Virus record (IMG/VR): IMGVR_UViG_3300046460_000075
Coordinates: 1 to 25,723 of that record
Reading direction: 5' to 3' (one strand)
From: a virus
DNA length: 25,723 bases
Shown: piece after piece, positions 1-6,615 of the stretch
Layout of the letters: every line of letters begins with the position of its first letter
Position numbering within the stretch: position 1 is the stretch's first letter
Notes under the pieces: model-generated
What the model saw: the letters and a program-made list of their open reading frames with translations, nothing else
Told to the model about the DNA's origin: nothing
Database searches by the model: none
Position numbers and translations under genes: made by a program

Positions 1-76
1 TCTCGGCGAGCCCAGTCCCGATCTCCCCCCGCAACTGCGCCAGCTCTACCGCTACTGCTGCCTCCCCCGCCTGCAT
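1..76 (-). CDS. Partial small protein downstream of the holin (3' end outside window)
   Basis: This is the first 25 codons of a leftward gene that runs off the left edge. It begins MQAGEAAVAVELAQLRGEIG. The ATG overlaps the holin stop as ATGA, so the two are translationally coupled. The visible part is Ala/Glu/Leu rich with an LRGEI segment, consistent with the start of a short coiled coil. Small coiled-coil or membrane proteins often follow holins in actinophage lysis cassettes, so a lysis accessory role is possible, but that is inference from position. Nothing more can be said without the rest of the gene. Confidence 0.6.
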   Translation of the reverse strand, partial: MQAGEAAVAVELAQLRGEIGTGLAE

Positions 77-249
77 CAGGCCGCCTTGAGGCGGCCCACG
101 ACCCAGGTCTTGGCGGCGGACAGGGTGACGGCCAGCGGGGCTGCCCACCACACGTTCACGTCGGCCAGCGCCACGATGCCGTAGGCCAGCACCGCCTGGG
201 CGCCGGTCCAGCCGGCGCGGGTGATCAGGTCCATGTACTTCGGGTCCAT
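76..249 (-). CDS. Putative holin, r1t-like, 57 aa
   Basis: This short protein starts MDPKYMDLITRAGWTGAQAV and ends in a basic tail (VVGRLKAA). The pattern of an Asp-Leu-x-x-Arg-Ala segment, an aromatic-Thr-x-x-Gln-Ala turn, a hydrophobic stretch, and a Leu-Ser-Ala-x-Lys helix matches my memory of the phage r1t-type holin family. Holins of this type oligomerise in the cytoplasmic membrane and time host lysis. Residues about 14-50 are largely hydrophobic, enough for one or two membrane segments. The ATG overlaps the stop of the peptidoglycan-binding gene (ATGA) and the stop overlaps the next start, so it sits in a tightly coupled lysis cluster. It is far from the amidase at 21.6-22.3 kb. It could instead be another small membrane protein; the holin call rests on motif pattern and neighbours. 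Confidence 0.65.
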   Translation of the reverse strand: MDPKYMDLITRAGWTGAQAVLAYGIVALADVNVWWAAPLAVTLSAAKTWVVGRLKAA

Positions 250-482
250 CAGTCCTCCTGGGGGACATAGCTCAGGCGCCCCAGCGCCTGGGCGGTGGCC
301 CGGTCCAGGACGCCTGTGACCGGGAGCTTGAAGAGGCGCTGTACGCCCCTGAGATGGGACGCGGTGACCTCGTCCAGGTCACCGGTCTCGGACAGGCGCA
401 GAGCGCGCTGAGCGCGGCGTACAGCCGCTTTCTCGGCGTCGGAGACGGGCGCGATGATGTCGCGCTCCAGTTCCCAGGTCAT
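249..482 (-). CDS. Peptidoglycan-binding domain protein, 77 aa
   Basis: Residues about 20-70 fit the PG_binding_1 repeat: a helix with VRRAQRALRL, the turn TGDLDEVT, a second helix with GVQRLF, then LPVTGVLDRATAQAL. This three-helix module binds cell-wall peptidoglycan and is normally attached to hydrolases. Here it stands alone with only a 20-residue charged N-terminus and no catalytic domain or signal peptide. The gene lies between two unknown genes and the holin with 3-4 nt overlaps on both sides, so it belongs to the lysis end of the late operon. The amidase elsewhere in the window has no obvious cell-wall-binding domain, so this protein could supply wall binding in trans. That is an inference from complementarity, not shown by the sequence. 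It could also be a virion protein. Confidence 0.75.
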   Translation of the reverse strand: MTWELERDIIAPVSDAEKAAVRRAQRALRLSETGDLDEVTASHLRGVQRLFKLPVTGVLDRATAQALGRLSYVPQED

Positions 483-730
483 TCGGACTCCAGGGCCAGG
501 ATTTCGGCGCAGCCCTCAGGCGGGTGCCACCCCTCGGGCCCAGGACGCCAGTACGCCAGTGCGTGCCGCTGTCCGAACGGCTCGAAGACAGTCAGATACG
601 CCATGGGCGCGCCCATGAACCCCTCGAAGTGCTGCACAAGGAGAGCGGGACGGCAGTGCTTGCCGTCCTCTGTCCGCCAGTGCACGACGGTGCCGACGGG
701 GAGTCGGAGTAGTTCGTCTTCGTTGGTCAC
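479..730 (-). CDS. Conserved small phage protein, 83 aa, paralogue of the next gene
   Basis: A GTG start is preceded by a GGGCGAG purine stretch. The protein carries PVGTVVHWRTEDGKHCRPAL near its start, then a TVFEPFG segment, then WHPPEGCAE near the end. The layout (valine-histidine strand, Cys-Arg-x-Ala-x-(I/L)-(I/V) strand, an aromatic 'WH-P-E' tail) resembles a common family of unknown function in actinophage genomes. The upstream gene has the same order of motifs. No catalytic residues can be named. It overlaps the peptidoglycan-binding gene by 4 nt and lies 9 nt from its paralogue, so it is a member of the tail-to-lysis end of the leftward operon. Function unknown. Confidence 0.75.
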   Translation of the reverse strand: MTNEDELLRLPVGTVVHWRTEDGKHCRPALLVQHFEGFMGAPMAYLTVFEPFGQRHALAYWRPGPEGWHPPEGCAEILALESE

Positions 731-739
731 GTCTCGCCC

Positions 740-1024
740 TTACTCGGACTCCGGCCAGTGCCAGGTGTGGGACTCGGACTTCGCCTCGTCATGGCGGCAG
801 CCGGAGAATCCGAGGCCGCCGTCTACGTGGAGGGAGTACAGGTCCACGGTCGGGTCATCGAAGGAGCCGGTCAGATCGCAGACGATGGCTGCGTAGCAGC
901 GCCCGTTCCAGTGATGCACGATGTCCCCCACCAGGGGGTCCCGCTCCGCCTTTGCGGCGGAGCGCTTGCGGGCGTGGGAGATGAAGGACCCGCGGTCCTC
1001 ATCGGTACTGATCTCGTACTCCAT
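740..1024 (-). CDS. Conserved small phage protein, 94 aa, paralogue of the previous gene
   Basis: The ATG is preceded by AAGGACGG, a good ribosome-binding site. Residues about 28-94 repeat the motif order of the neighbouring 83-aa protein: LVGDIVHHWNGRCYAAIVCD, a central hydrophobic strand (TVDLYSLHV), and a C-terminal HTWHWPE. The WHWPE ending is, from memory, typical of this actinophage family of unknown function. The N-terminal 27 residues are charged and rich in Arg/Lys/Glu and are absent from the neighbour. It lies 9 nt downstream of the large tail protein gene. No function can be assigned; the conserved Cys, His and Trp suggest a small beta-rich fold, possibly metal binding. Confidence 0.8.
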   Translation of the reverse strand: MEYEISTDEDRGSFISHARKRSAAKAERDPLVGDIVHHWNGRCYAAIVCDLTGSFDDPTVDLYSLHVDGGLGFSGCRHDEAKSESHTWHWPESE

Positions 1025-1033
1025 GGTCCGTCC

Positions 1034-2956
1034 TTACGTGGTGATGACGTCGGCGATGGTGCGCAGCTGCACCGTGAGGTAGCCGCCGATGGTGGTCTTA
1101 TTGGGTCCGGGGTTGGCCTTCTGGACGAACTGGTAGTCGTCCACGACGACCAGGAAGGACTCGTCATTGGCCAGGTCCTGGAGGGAGACGGCATCGCCCC
1201 GCTGGGCGATCTGCTCGAACGCCTGAAGGCGTTCCTTGGCGGACCCTTCGGTGCCGAACCGCTGGCCGGTGCGGTCCTTCTCTTCGTCAAAGCACTGCAG
1301 CGGGATCTGGAACAGACGCTGCCGGGTGGCGCCCGGCATGGCCTTGAGCTGCCAGCCGTTGACCTCCCCGCCCTGGGCGGGGGTGCCCGCGGAGCGGGTC
1401 AGGGTCAGCTTGAGCTGGACCCACTCTGCGGCGTCCGCGGGCGCCGCCATGACGACGTCCTTGATCTCGATGGCGGAGCCCTCGGAGACGGTGATCAGGG
1501 AGGTCTCGGCCCCTCCGGGGTCGATGACCGACAGGCCCACGGAGCCTGACTGGCTCGTGGGTGTCTTCACCGTCAGGAACTTGTAGATCTTCGGCTCAAG
1601 CGTGTTGAACCGGATCCGGCCGGTCTTCAGCCAGCCGGTACTCTCCCGGTCGATGGCGTGCTCCAGATAGGAGCCCTGGCCCACGACCGTGAAGACCATG
1701 CGGTCGCTGTTGCCGAAGTTGGTGACCGAGCAGACCTCGCCGGTCACCAGGGCTTGCAGGTCGGTGGCGTACGCGAAGCGCACGCCCGCGGAGACCCCGT
1801 TGTCCTGGATGGGCTGGCCCAGGTCCACCCGGTACAGGCCGGAGGAGCCGGCGATGGCGCCCGTGGCGGCGACGAAGAAGAACCGGTCATAGGCGGCGAC
1901 GGCTTTCACGCCGCCGGAGACGGTGAACAGCAGGGGCCCGTAGACGATGTCCCCGTTGTCATCGATCTGCCCGACGCGGAAGCCGCGGGAGGTGCCGATG
2001 CCGACGAACGTCCCCAGGTACGTCGTCATGGACTGGACGGTCTCGCCCAGCGGGAGCTGGGCCGTGAGGACGCCACCGGTGGACAGGGTGGGCACGTCAC
2101 CCGTGCTGGACAGCACGAACTTGTAGATGGCGGACTGCGAGCCGGCGAAGCCGCTCGCGTAGATCGCGTTGGTGCCTTCGGCGAAGTCCGTCCAGGTCCA
2201 GGCACTGTTCAGGTGGGTCATGCGGGGCGTGCCCGGCAGGGCCGGGCCGCCGGTGACCAGGTCGTAGACCTGGTTGTCAATGCCCGCCATCAGGCGGCCC
2301 TTGACCCACCGGATCACCACGTTCGTGGTGCCGGTGTTCCAGGCCAGGGCCCCCACGCCGTTGCCGGCGCCCTTGTAGATGCCGACGTTGTCGGCGGCGT
2401 AGTAGTTGGTGCCGTCGGAGGTCAGGGACCGGATGGTGTTGCCGCCACCCCACGTGATCGTGGTGGTGGCCGACCCGGTGTCGGACTTCAGGACGTTGCC
2501 GACGGCGGACCAGTAGCGGTCCGTGCCGTCGTTCCAGCCCAGCACGAAGTGCTTGTTGGCGGTGCCGTCGCTGATGCGCTGCGCGGTCTTGCGCAGCAGC
2601 GTCAGCTTGCCGTTCTCCCAGGGGTTCACGCCCAGCGAGTCCGCGAAGCGGATCGCGTACTGGTTGTCCGAGGACGGGTCCTGGTACAGGACCCCGGCTC
2701 CGCCGATGAAGCTGCTCTGTGAGCGCAGCCACCAGTTGGCCAGCGACTGCTCGCCGGGGATCTGCTGGTTGTCGAACTGCTCCTTGCGGACCGGGGCCAT
2801 GGAGCGGATGTAGGGACGGTCATCGGAGATGGCCGTACAGAACGGGATGCCGCCAATGGCGACGTCGTACGCCATGCCCGCAAGGGAGTACGAAGCGGTA
2901 CCCGGCGCCGACGACTTGTGCGACAGCGCGAAGGGCAGGGCATTGACGATCTGCAC
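1034..2956 (-). CDS. Large tail protein, propeller-like (tail nozzle or minor tail protein), 640 aa
   Basis: The chosen start is a GTG (MQIVNALPFALSHKSS...) 9 nt after the fibre gene stop and preceded by AGGGGG; longer in-frame extensions would run antisense-like through the fibre gene end and look non-coding. The protein is rich in short beta strands, Gly, Thr and Trp. It has repeated units such as WNDGTDRYWSAVGNVL, SDGTNYYAADNVGIYKG, WVKGRLMAGIDNQVYDL, and YLGTFVGIGTSRGFRVG, the pattern of blades in a beta-propeller. The C-terminal 130 residues are a separate beta-sandwich-like and helical part. In short-tailed phages a large beta-propeller protein forms the tail nozzle; in others similar proteins are minor tail proteins. 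Position directly after connector and fibre genes supports a tail role. Exact identity is uncertain. Confidence 0.8.
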   Translation of the reverse strand: MQIVNALPFALSHKSSAPGTASYSLAGMAYDVAIGGIPFCTAISDDRPYIRSMAPVRKEQFDNQQIPGEQSLANWWLRSQSSFIGGAGVLYQDPSSDNQYAIRFADSLGVNPWENGKLTLLRKTAQRISDGTANKHFVLGWNDGTDRYWSAVGNVLKSDTGSATTTITWGGGNTIRSLTSDGTNYYAADNVGIYKGAGNGVGALAWNTGTTNVVIRWVKGRLMAGIDNQVYDLVTGGPALPGTPRMTHLNSAWTWTDFAEGTNAIYASGFAGSQSAIYKFVLSSTGDVPTLSTGGVLTAQLPLGETVQSMTTYLGTFVGIGTSRGFRVGQIDDNGDIVYGPLLFTVSGGVKAVAAYDRFFFVAATGAIAGSSGLYRVDLGQPIQDNGVSAGVRFAYATDLQALVTGEVCSVTNFGNSDRMVFTVVGQGSYLEHAIDRESTGWLKTGRIRFNTLEPKIYKFLTVKTPTSQSGSVGLSVIDPGGAETSLITVSEGSAIEIKDVVMAAPADAAEWVQLKLTLTRSAGTPAQGGEVNGWQLKAMPGATRQRLFQIPLQCFDEEKDRTGQRFGTEGSAKERLQAFEQIAQRGDAVSLQDLANDESFLVVVDDYQFVQKANPGPNKTTIGGYLTVQLRTIADVITT

Positions 2957-2964
2957 GGCGCCCC

Positions 2965-4254
2965 CTAGATAGCCACGTAGCTGTAACAGGCGCGGACGGT
3001 ATCGCCGTTGGAGATCGTGGAGCTGGAGCCGTTCATGTCCACGATGTTCACCGCGCCCGAGCCGGCCAGCAGCGTGCCGCCGGAGGTGCCGGTGCTTACG
3101 AACTGGCCGGGCAGTGAGGACACCGAAGACAGCACCGCGGGCGGCAGCCATCCGGCGGGGATCGTTACCAGGGTGAAGTCGGCAACGTTGCCGTCGCTGT
3201 TGGCGGTGATCGTGCCGCCGGTGCGGGTCAGCGCCGCAATCCAGGTGATCACACCGCCCGAGCGGATACAGGCCGACCCCGCCAGGGAGAAGCCCGTGCC
3301 TGCTGTCGGCGTGCCCGCGATCGTCTCCGACGCACCGGGGCGGATGTAGCTGACCGCCTCGAAGGCGTCATCCGTCCTCAGGATGTTCGCAGCCGACCGG
3401 TACAGGTTCGTGTCCAGGGCGGCTGCGCCGCCACCCCAGTTCAGCTTGCCGTCCGCCAGCAACTGGAACCGGTCAACGGACTCGCCGTTGACGAAGGTGG
3501 AGATCTTCAGGTCGGCCGGCGCAGTGGCGAACTCGATGCTGCGGGTGCCCGCAGCCGTGGACCACTGACCAGCTGTGAGCTGCAGCCGCGTGTTGGCCAC
3601 GCGGGCAATGGCCACATCGGCGCCACCGGCGCCGGAAGACCATTGGTGGGTGCCGTCCGCCAGGACCGCCAGACGGTCAACGGAGTCGCCCGTCACGCGA
3701 GTGCGGTAGGCCGCATTGCCCGTCGCTGCACGGGTCACCAGCTCGTCACCGCCGCTTACGGTCACACCCGCCTGGAGGGCGGGTGTCGCGGAGAAGGTGT
3801 GGGCACCCGACCAAGTCGGGGTGCCGGAGAAGGTGCCCGACAGGGCGCCCCCGGCGATGGTCGGGGACGACAGGGTCTTGTTGCTCAGGGTCTGGCTGTC
3901 GCTGGTGCCCACCAGCGTGCCGGACACGCCATGGACTGCCGAGCCGGTGGCCTGGTGGGTCTGGAAGTCGGCGAAGTCCCTCGCCGAGACCACGTGCCGC
4001 ACTGCGGCACCCAGGCTATGGCTCTGGGCGCTGGTGCCATCCGCTCCACGGGTGACCGTGAGCGTGGTCCCGGCCACGCCCGTGACGTCCACCAGCTCTT
4101 CGGTGGCGGCCCCGTAGTCCAGGGCCAGGGTGTAGGGCGTGGTGGACGGGAAGCCGGTGGTGGCGCCCACCGTGATGGAGGTGGCGCCGGCCGAGATCGA
4201 CCCGGCAAGGGTCGTCGGCTGGGCCGTGCTGCTGTAGTAGCGGGTGACGGGCAT
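2965..4254 (-). CDS. Tail fibre/spike protein with beta-repeat shaft, 429 aa
   Basis: The ATG (MPVTRYYSSTAQPT...) lies 2 nt after the connector stop; a longer open frame upstream is only a shadow of the connector gene. Residues about 1-95 form an adaptor module with the motif LTVTRGADGTSAQSHS. This is followed by SDSQTLSNKTL, a repeat-type sequence common in phage fibres. The middle has two diverged repeats: SVDRLAVLADGTHQWSSG and SVDRFQLLADGKLNWGGG, each followed by an Asp-x-x-(I/L) and Ala-Asn-x-(R/L)-L strand. This is typical of trimeric beta-helical fibre shafts. The C-terminal 130 residues are Ser/Thr/Gly rich and end in a strand pair (VRACYSYVAI), perhaps the receptor-binding tip. It would bind the host surface. 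Its position between connector and large tail protein fits. Confidence 0.82.
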   Translation of the reverse strand: MPVTRYYSSTAQPTTLAGSISAGATSITVGATTGFPSTTPYTLALDYGAATEELVDVTGVAGTTLTVTRGADGTSAQSHSLGAAVRHVVSARDFADFQTHQATGSAVHGVSGTLVGTSDSQTLSNKTLSSPTIAGGALSGTFSGTPTWSGAHTFSATPALQAGVTVSGGDELVTRAATGNAAYRTRVTGDSVDRLAVLADGTHQWSSGAGGADVAIARVANTRLQLTAGQWSTAAGTRSIEFATAPADLKISTFVNGESVDRFQLLADGKLNWGGGAAALDTNLYRSAANILRTDDAFEAVSYIRPGASETIAGTPTAGTGFSLAGSACIRSGGVITWIAALTRTGGTITANSDGNVADFTLVTIPAGWLPPAVLSSVSSLPGQFVSTGTSGGTLLAGSGAVNIVDMNGSSSTISNGDTVRACYSYVAI

Positions 4255-4256
4255 GC

Positions 4257-5165
4257 TCAGCTCCCCATGAAGAACTGCGGGAAGGGGTCTTCCTCGAACT
4301 GGCGGGCCTTCTCCTCTTCCAGCCGCTGGTAGTACAGCTGCTGGTAGAAGGAGGCGGTCTTCAGCGCGGAGGTGGGCGGGACCAGGCCCGCCCGCTCGGT
4401 GGACTCCACCGCCTGCTGCTGCAGGCGGGCGGTGTCGTAGGCGGGGATCAGGCGCGAGCACGCGCCCCAGATCACGAGATCGGTGACCCGGTCCGGGTAG
4501 CCGGTCACGGTCTCGAAGTCATCCCCGCCGGCGTCCAGCTTCGAGGGGGCCTTCTCGTACAGCACGCGCATGGCGCGGCCCGGGACCACGGCATCGAAGA
4601 GCTGGATGGACTTCCCTGTGGGGAAGTCGGTGGTGTTCGACCGGGGGTCGAATTTCCAGGTCCGGGCCTGCTGCCAGATCTTGGTGGGGCCGATGGTCTG
4701 CAGGGCCACCGCCCGCACGCCGACGGCGTCGGCGGGCATCCCGTACTGGTACACCACGGAGATGTTCGTGATCTCCGTGGTGCCGAAGCAGACCAGCGAC
4801 GGGTACAGCCCGAGGATGGCCTGGTTGATGGCCTCCTTGATGCGCGCCCTAGGGAAGGGCGGCGACTGCGTCACCAGGGCGTTGGCGCTGTGTGAGGCAG
4901 CCGTGGTGCCCTCGTAGCCCCGGCCGTTGGTCAGACCCATGACGCTGACCACGCCGGAGCCGCGGTCGAACGCCTTGACCAGGATCAGCTCGTCATCGAT
5001 CTCCACCAGGCCGCGGGAGAGGTTGGTGACCGTCCCGGCGTCCACAGTGAAGGTGGTGTCGCCCGGCGCCATGGGCGCCGCAAGCTCCGACACCGACGCC
5101 TGATCCAGGGTGTAGCCCATCAGCTGCTGGCGCACCTGCGTGATCAGGTCGTTAAAGGTGGTCAT
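4257..5165 (-). CDS. Head-tail connector / adaptor protein, 302 aa
   Basis: The protein begins MTTFNDLITQVRQQLMGYTL and contains an inserted beta-module at about residues 25-105 with LTNGRGYEGTTAASHSANAL, related to the fibre adaptor domain. Residues about 105-300 are helical with ARIKEAINQAILGLYP, a long strand pair, then VTDLVIWGACSRLIP and a Glu/Gln-rich terminal helix. An N-terminal helix, central insertion and C-terminal helical bundle resemble the adaptor proteins (T7 gp11-like or related) that sit under the portal in short-tailed phages. It follows capsid-linked genes and precedes the fibre, as expected. The start is an ATG separated by one base from the preceding TGA. Family assignment is by architecture only. 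Confidence 0.7.
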   Translation of the reverse strand: MTTFNDLITQVRQQLMGYTLDQASVSELAAPMAPGDTTFTVDAGTVTNLSRGLVEIDDELILVKAFDRGSGVVSVMGLTNGRGYEGTTAASHSANALVTQSPPFPRARIKEAINQAILGLYPSLVCFGTTEITNISVVYQYGMPADAVGVRAVALQTIGPTKIWQQARTWKFDPRSNTTDFPTGKSIQLFDAVVPGRAMRVLYEKAPSKLDAGGDDFETVTGYPDRVTDLVIWGACSRLIPAYDTARLQQQAVESTERAGLVPPTSALKTASFYQQLYYQRLEEEKARQFEEDPFPQFFMGS

Positions 5166-5166
5166 A

Positions 5167-5481
5167 TCAGGCCCCGATCGGGTCCGCCCTGGAGAAGTCC
5201 CTGCCGTACGCCGCGCCTGCGGCGTCGGACAGCTTCCTGGCCTCGGTGATCTGGTGCATGCGGGTCCCGTCGGGCTGTATGCCCTCCTTGCGGGCCGCCC
5301 GGTAGGCGGCCAGCTCCCCGTCCCAGCGCTTCTGCGCGGTGCCGTCCAGCCCCTTGGAGGGGCTGGCCAGGTAGGTCTTGACGCCCTTGCCGGCCACGCA
5401 CTCGTGGTAGGACCGGTGGTCCTTGGTGCGGCAGCCGGAGCTGCACTTCTCGCCGGGGGCGTACTGCGTGGGCGGCTGCAT
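5167..5481 (-). CDS. Conserved actinophage protein of unknown function, 104 aa
   Basis: The sequence has an N-terminal Cys/His part (CSSGCRTKDHRSYHEC), then QKRWDGELAAYRAARKEG, GIQPDGT, and a C-terminal EARKLSDAAGAAYGRDFS. I recognise this arrangement from many actinobacterial phage structural regions, where it has no assigned role. Cys13, Cys17 and His22 with Cys28 could form a metal site. The start ATG overlaps the upstream 58-aa gene's stop (ATGA), and the stop is one base from the connector start. It probably acts in head completion or is a small virion-associated factor, based on position between capsid and connector. I do not know its function. Confidence 0.8.
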   Translation of the reverse strand: MQPPTQYAPGEKCSSGCRTKDHRSYHECVAGKGVKTYLASPSKGLDGTAQKRWDGELAAYRAARKEGIQPDGTRMHQITEARKLSDAAGAAYGRDFSRADPIGA

Positions 5482-5657
5482 CAGGAGCCGGCCACGTTCC
5501 GCTCACGGTGCACGGGGTGCACGTGGCTGTCGTCCTCCTGGTAGCCCTCCGCCCGGGTGGGAACCCCGGCGGTGACCCGGGCCAGGATCTCGGCTTCATT
5601 CTGGTTGCGGATGGTGGTGTTGCCGCCGTCACCGCACGGCGGGCAAGGGTGGGTCAT
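5481..5657 (-). CDS. Small protein with N-terminal CxxC, 58 aa
   Basis: This short gene begins MTHPCPPCGDGGNTTIRNQN and ends HPVHRERNVAGS. It has a good ribosome-binding site (GGAG, 6 nt before ATG) and its stop overlaps the next gene's start as ATGA. It fills the gap between two conserved genes exactly, which supports it as a real gene. The CPPC pair and four later His residues hint at a small metal-binding protein, but there are only two cysteines. Function unknown; position suggests a head-associated or connector-associated accessory role. Confidence 0.65.
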   Translation of the reverse strand: MTHPCPPCGDGGNTTIRNQNEAEILARVTAGVPTRAEGYQEDDSHVHPVHRERNVAGS

Positions 5658-5665
5658 GACGGCTC

Positions 5666-5944
5666 CTACGCAGCGGGCGTGAAGTTGGAGGCGGAGACGC
5701 CCACTCCGGCCGCGATGAGTGCGGCCTTGGTGGCGTCGTCCACGAGGTATTCGTGACCACCCATGTAGGTGGTCACGGCTGCGGCGATCTCGTCCTGGGT
5801 CGGGAACCGCACGGCCCGGTAGGCGCCGGGGCTGTTCTCCAGGATCGTGATACCGCGGTCGAGCTTGACCCTGATGAACAGGCGGTCCTGCCAGGAGGCA
5901 GGGCCTTCAGGGGTGGTGGGGGTGCGGAAGGTCCAAGCAGCCAT
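5666..5944 (-). CDS. Conserved small structural-region protein, 92 aa
   Basis: The chosen ATG gives MAAWTFRTPTTPEGPASWQD; a GTG 12 nt upstream is possible but has a poorer ribosome-binding site. Recognisable parts are RLFIRVKLDRGITIL, YRAVRFPTQDEIAAA and YMGGHEYLVDDATKAALIAA. The last resembles a 'GGH-x-Y-x-(V/L)' motif I associate with small proteins found beside capsid genes in actinophages. The product is probably a head- or connector-linked protein, but no role is established. The gene is the first after the inserted endonuclease gene and starts 33 bp from it in divergent orientation, so it has been separated from the capsid gene by that insertion. Confidence 0.75.
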   Translation of the reverse strand: MAAWTFRTPTTPEGPASWQDRLFIRVKLDRGITILENSPGAYRAVRFPTQDEIAAAVTTYMGGHEYLVDDATKAALIAAGVGVSASNFTPAA

Positions 5945-5976
5945 TAGCCCACCCACTCGGATGGTAGGGTGTAGTC

Positions 5977-6615
5977 ATGGACACCAAGCGCTGCCCCAGG
6001 TGCGAGACGGCGAAGCCGGTCTCGGAGTACCACCGGAACCGTCGCAACAGCGACGGCCTGACCGCCTACTGCAAGCCCTGCACCGTAGATCTGGCCGCCG
6101 AGCAGCGCGCCAGGGCGGTGGCGGCCCGCAAGGACACGGACACGAAGCACTGCACGAAGTGCAATGCGGCGAAGCTGGTGTCCGAGTTCCACAAGGACGG
6201 CCGCAGCCGGGACGGGCTGTGCTCGTACTGCAAGGAGTGCAACAAGGCCCGAGTCAGGAAGTGGGCTCAGGACAACCCGGAGAAGGCGCGAGCCCAGGCG
6301 CAGAAGCGCCAGGAGCTCGGCCTCAATCGGGCGCAGATCCGCTTCCGGAAGTACGGCATAGGCGCGACGGAGTACGCCGCCCTGCTGGCCTCGCAGGGCG
6401 AGGCGTGCGCCATCTGTAAGCGCACCGCGTCCGGCCGAAAGGATTCGACCGAGCTGTGCGTAGACCACTGCCACACCTCCAATGACATCCGGGGGCTGCT
6501 CTGCCACTCGTGCAACCGGGCGCTGGGCCTCTTCCAGGACTCGCCAGAGATCCTGGAAGAGGCGGCGGCGTACCTCAGGACACGTCGATCGAGGAGGTCG
6601 TCTCAATCCGGGTGA
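5977..6615 (+). CDS. Endonuclease VII-like HNH endonuclease with duplicated zinc finger, 212 aa
   Basis: The C-terminal 75 residues match the recombination endonuclease VII family: a zinc-binding CAIC (144-147), the catalytic-type CVDHCHTSND (161-170), and GLLCHSCNRALGLFQDSP (173-190). Such proteins cut DNA and in phages act as free-standing homing endonucleases or junction resolvases. The N-terminus has two copies of a zinc-finger unit, Cys6/9/32/35 and Cys59/62/85/88, exactly 53 residues apart and sharing VSE(Y/F)H and DGL-x-x-YCK-x-C. The gene is on the strand opposite all neighbours. Its last 41 bp overlap the capsid gene 3' end, tail to tail. A GGTAGGG 7 nt before ATG can serve as ribosome-binding site; TAGGGT at the same place could instead be a -10 box for a leaderless message. 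A homing role is the best inference. Confidence 0.88.
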   Translation: MDTKRCPRCETAKPVSEYHRNRRNSDGLTAYCKPCTVDLAAEQRARAVAARKDTDTKHCTKCNAAKLVSEFHKDGRSRDGLCSYCKECNKARVRKWAQDNPEKARAQAQKRQELGLNRAQIRFRKYGIGATEYAALLASQGEACAICKRTASGRKDSTELCVDHCHTSNDIRGLLCHSCNRALGLFQDSPEILEEAAAYLRTRRSRRSSQSG

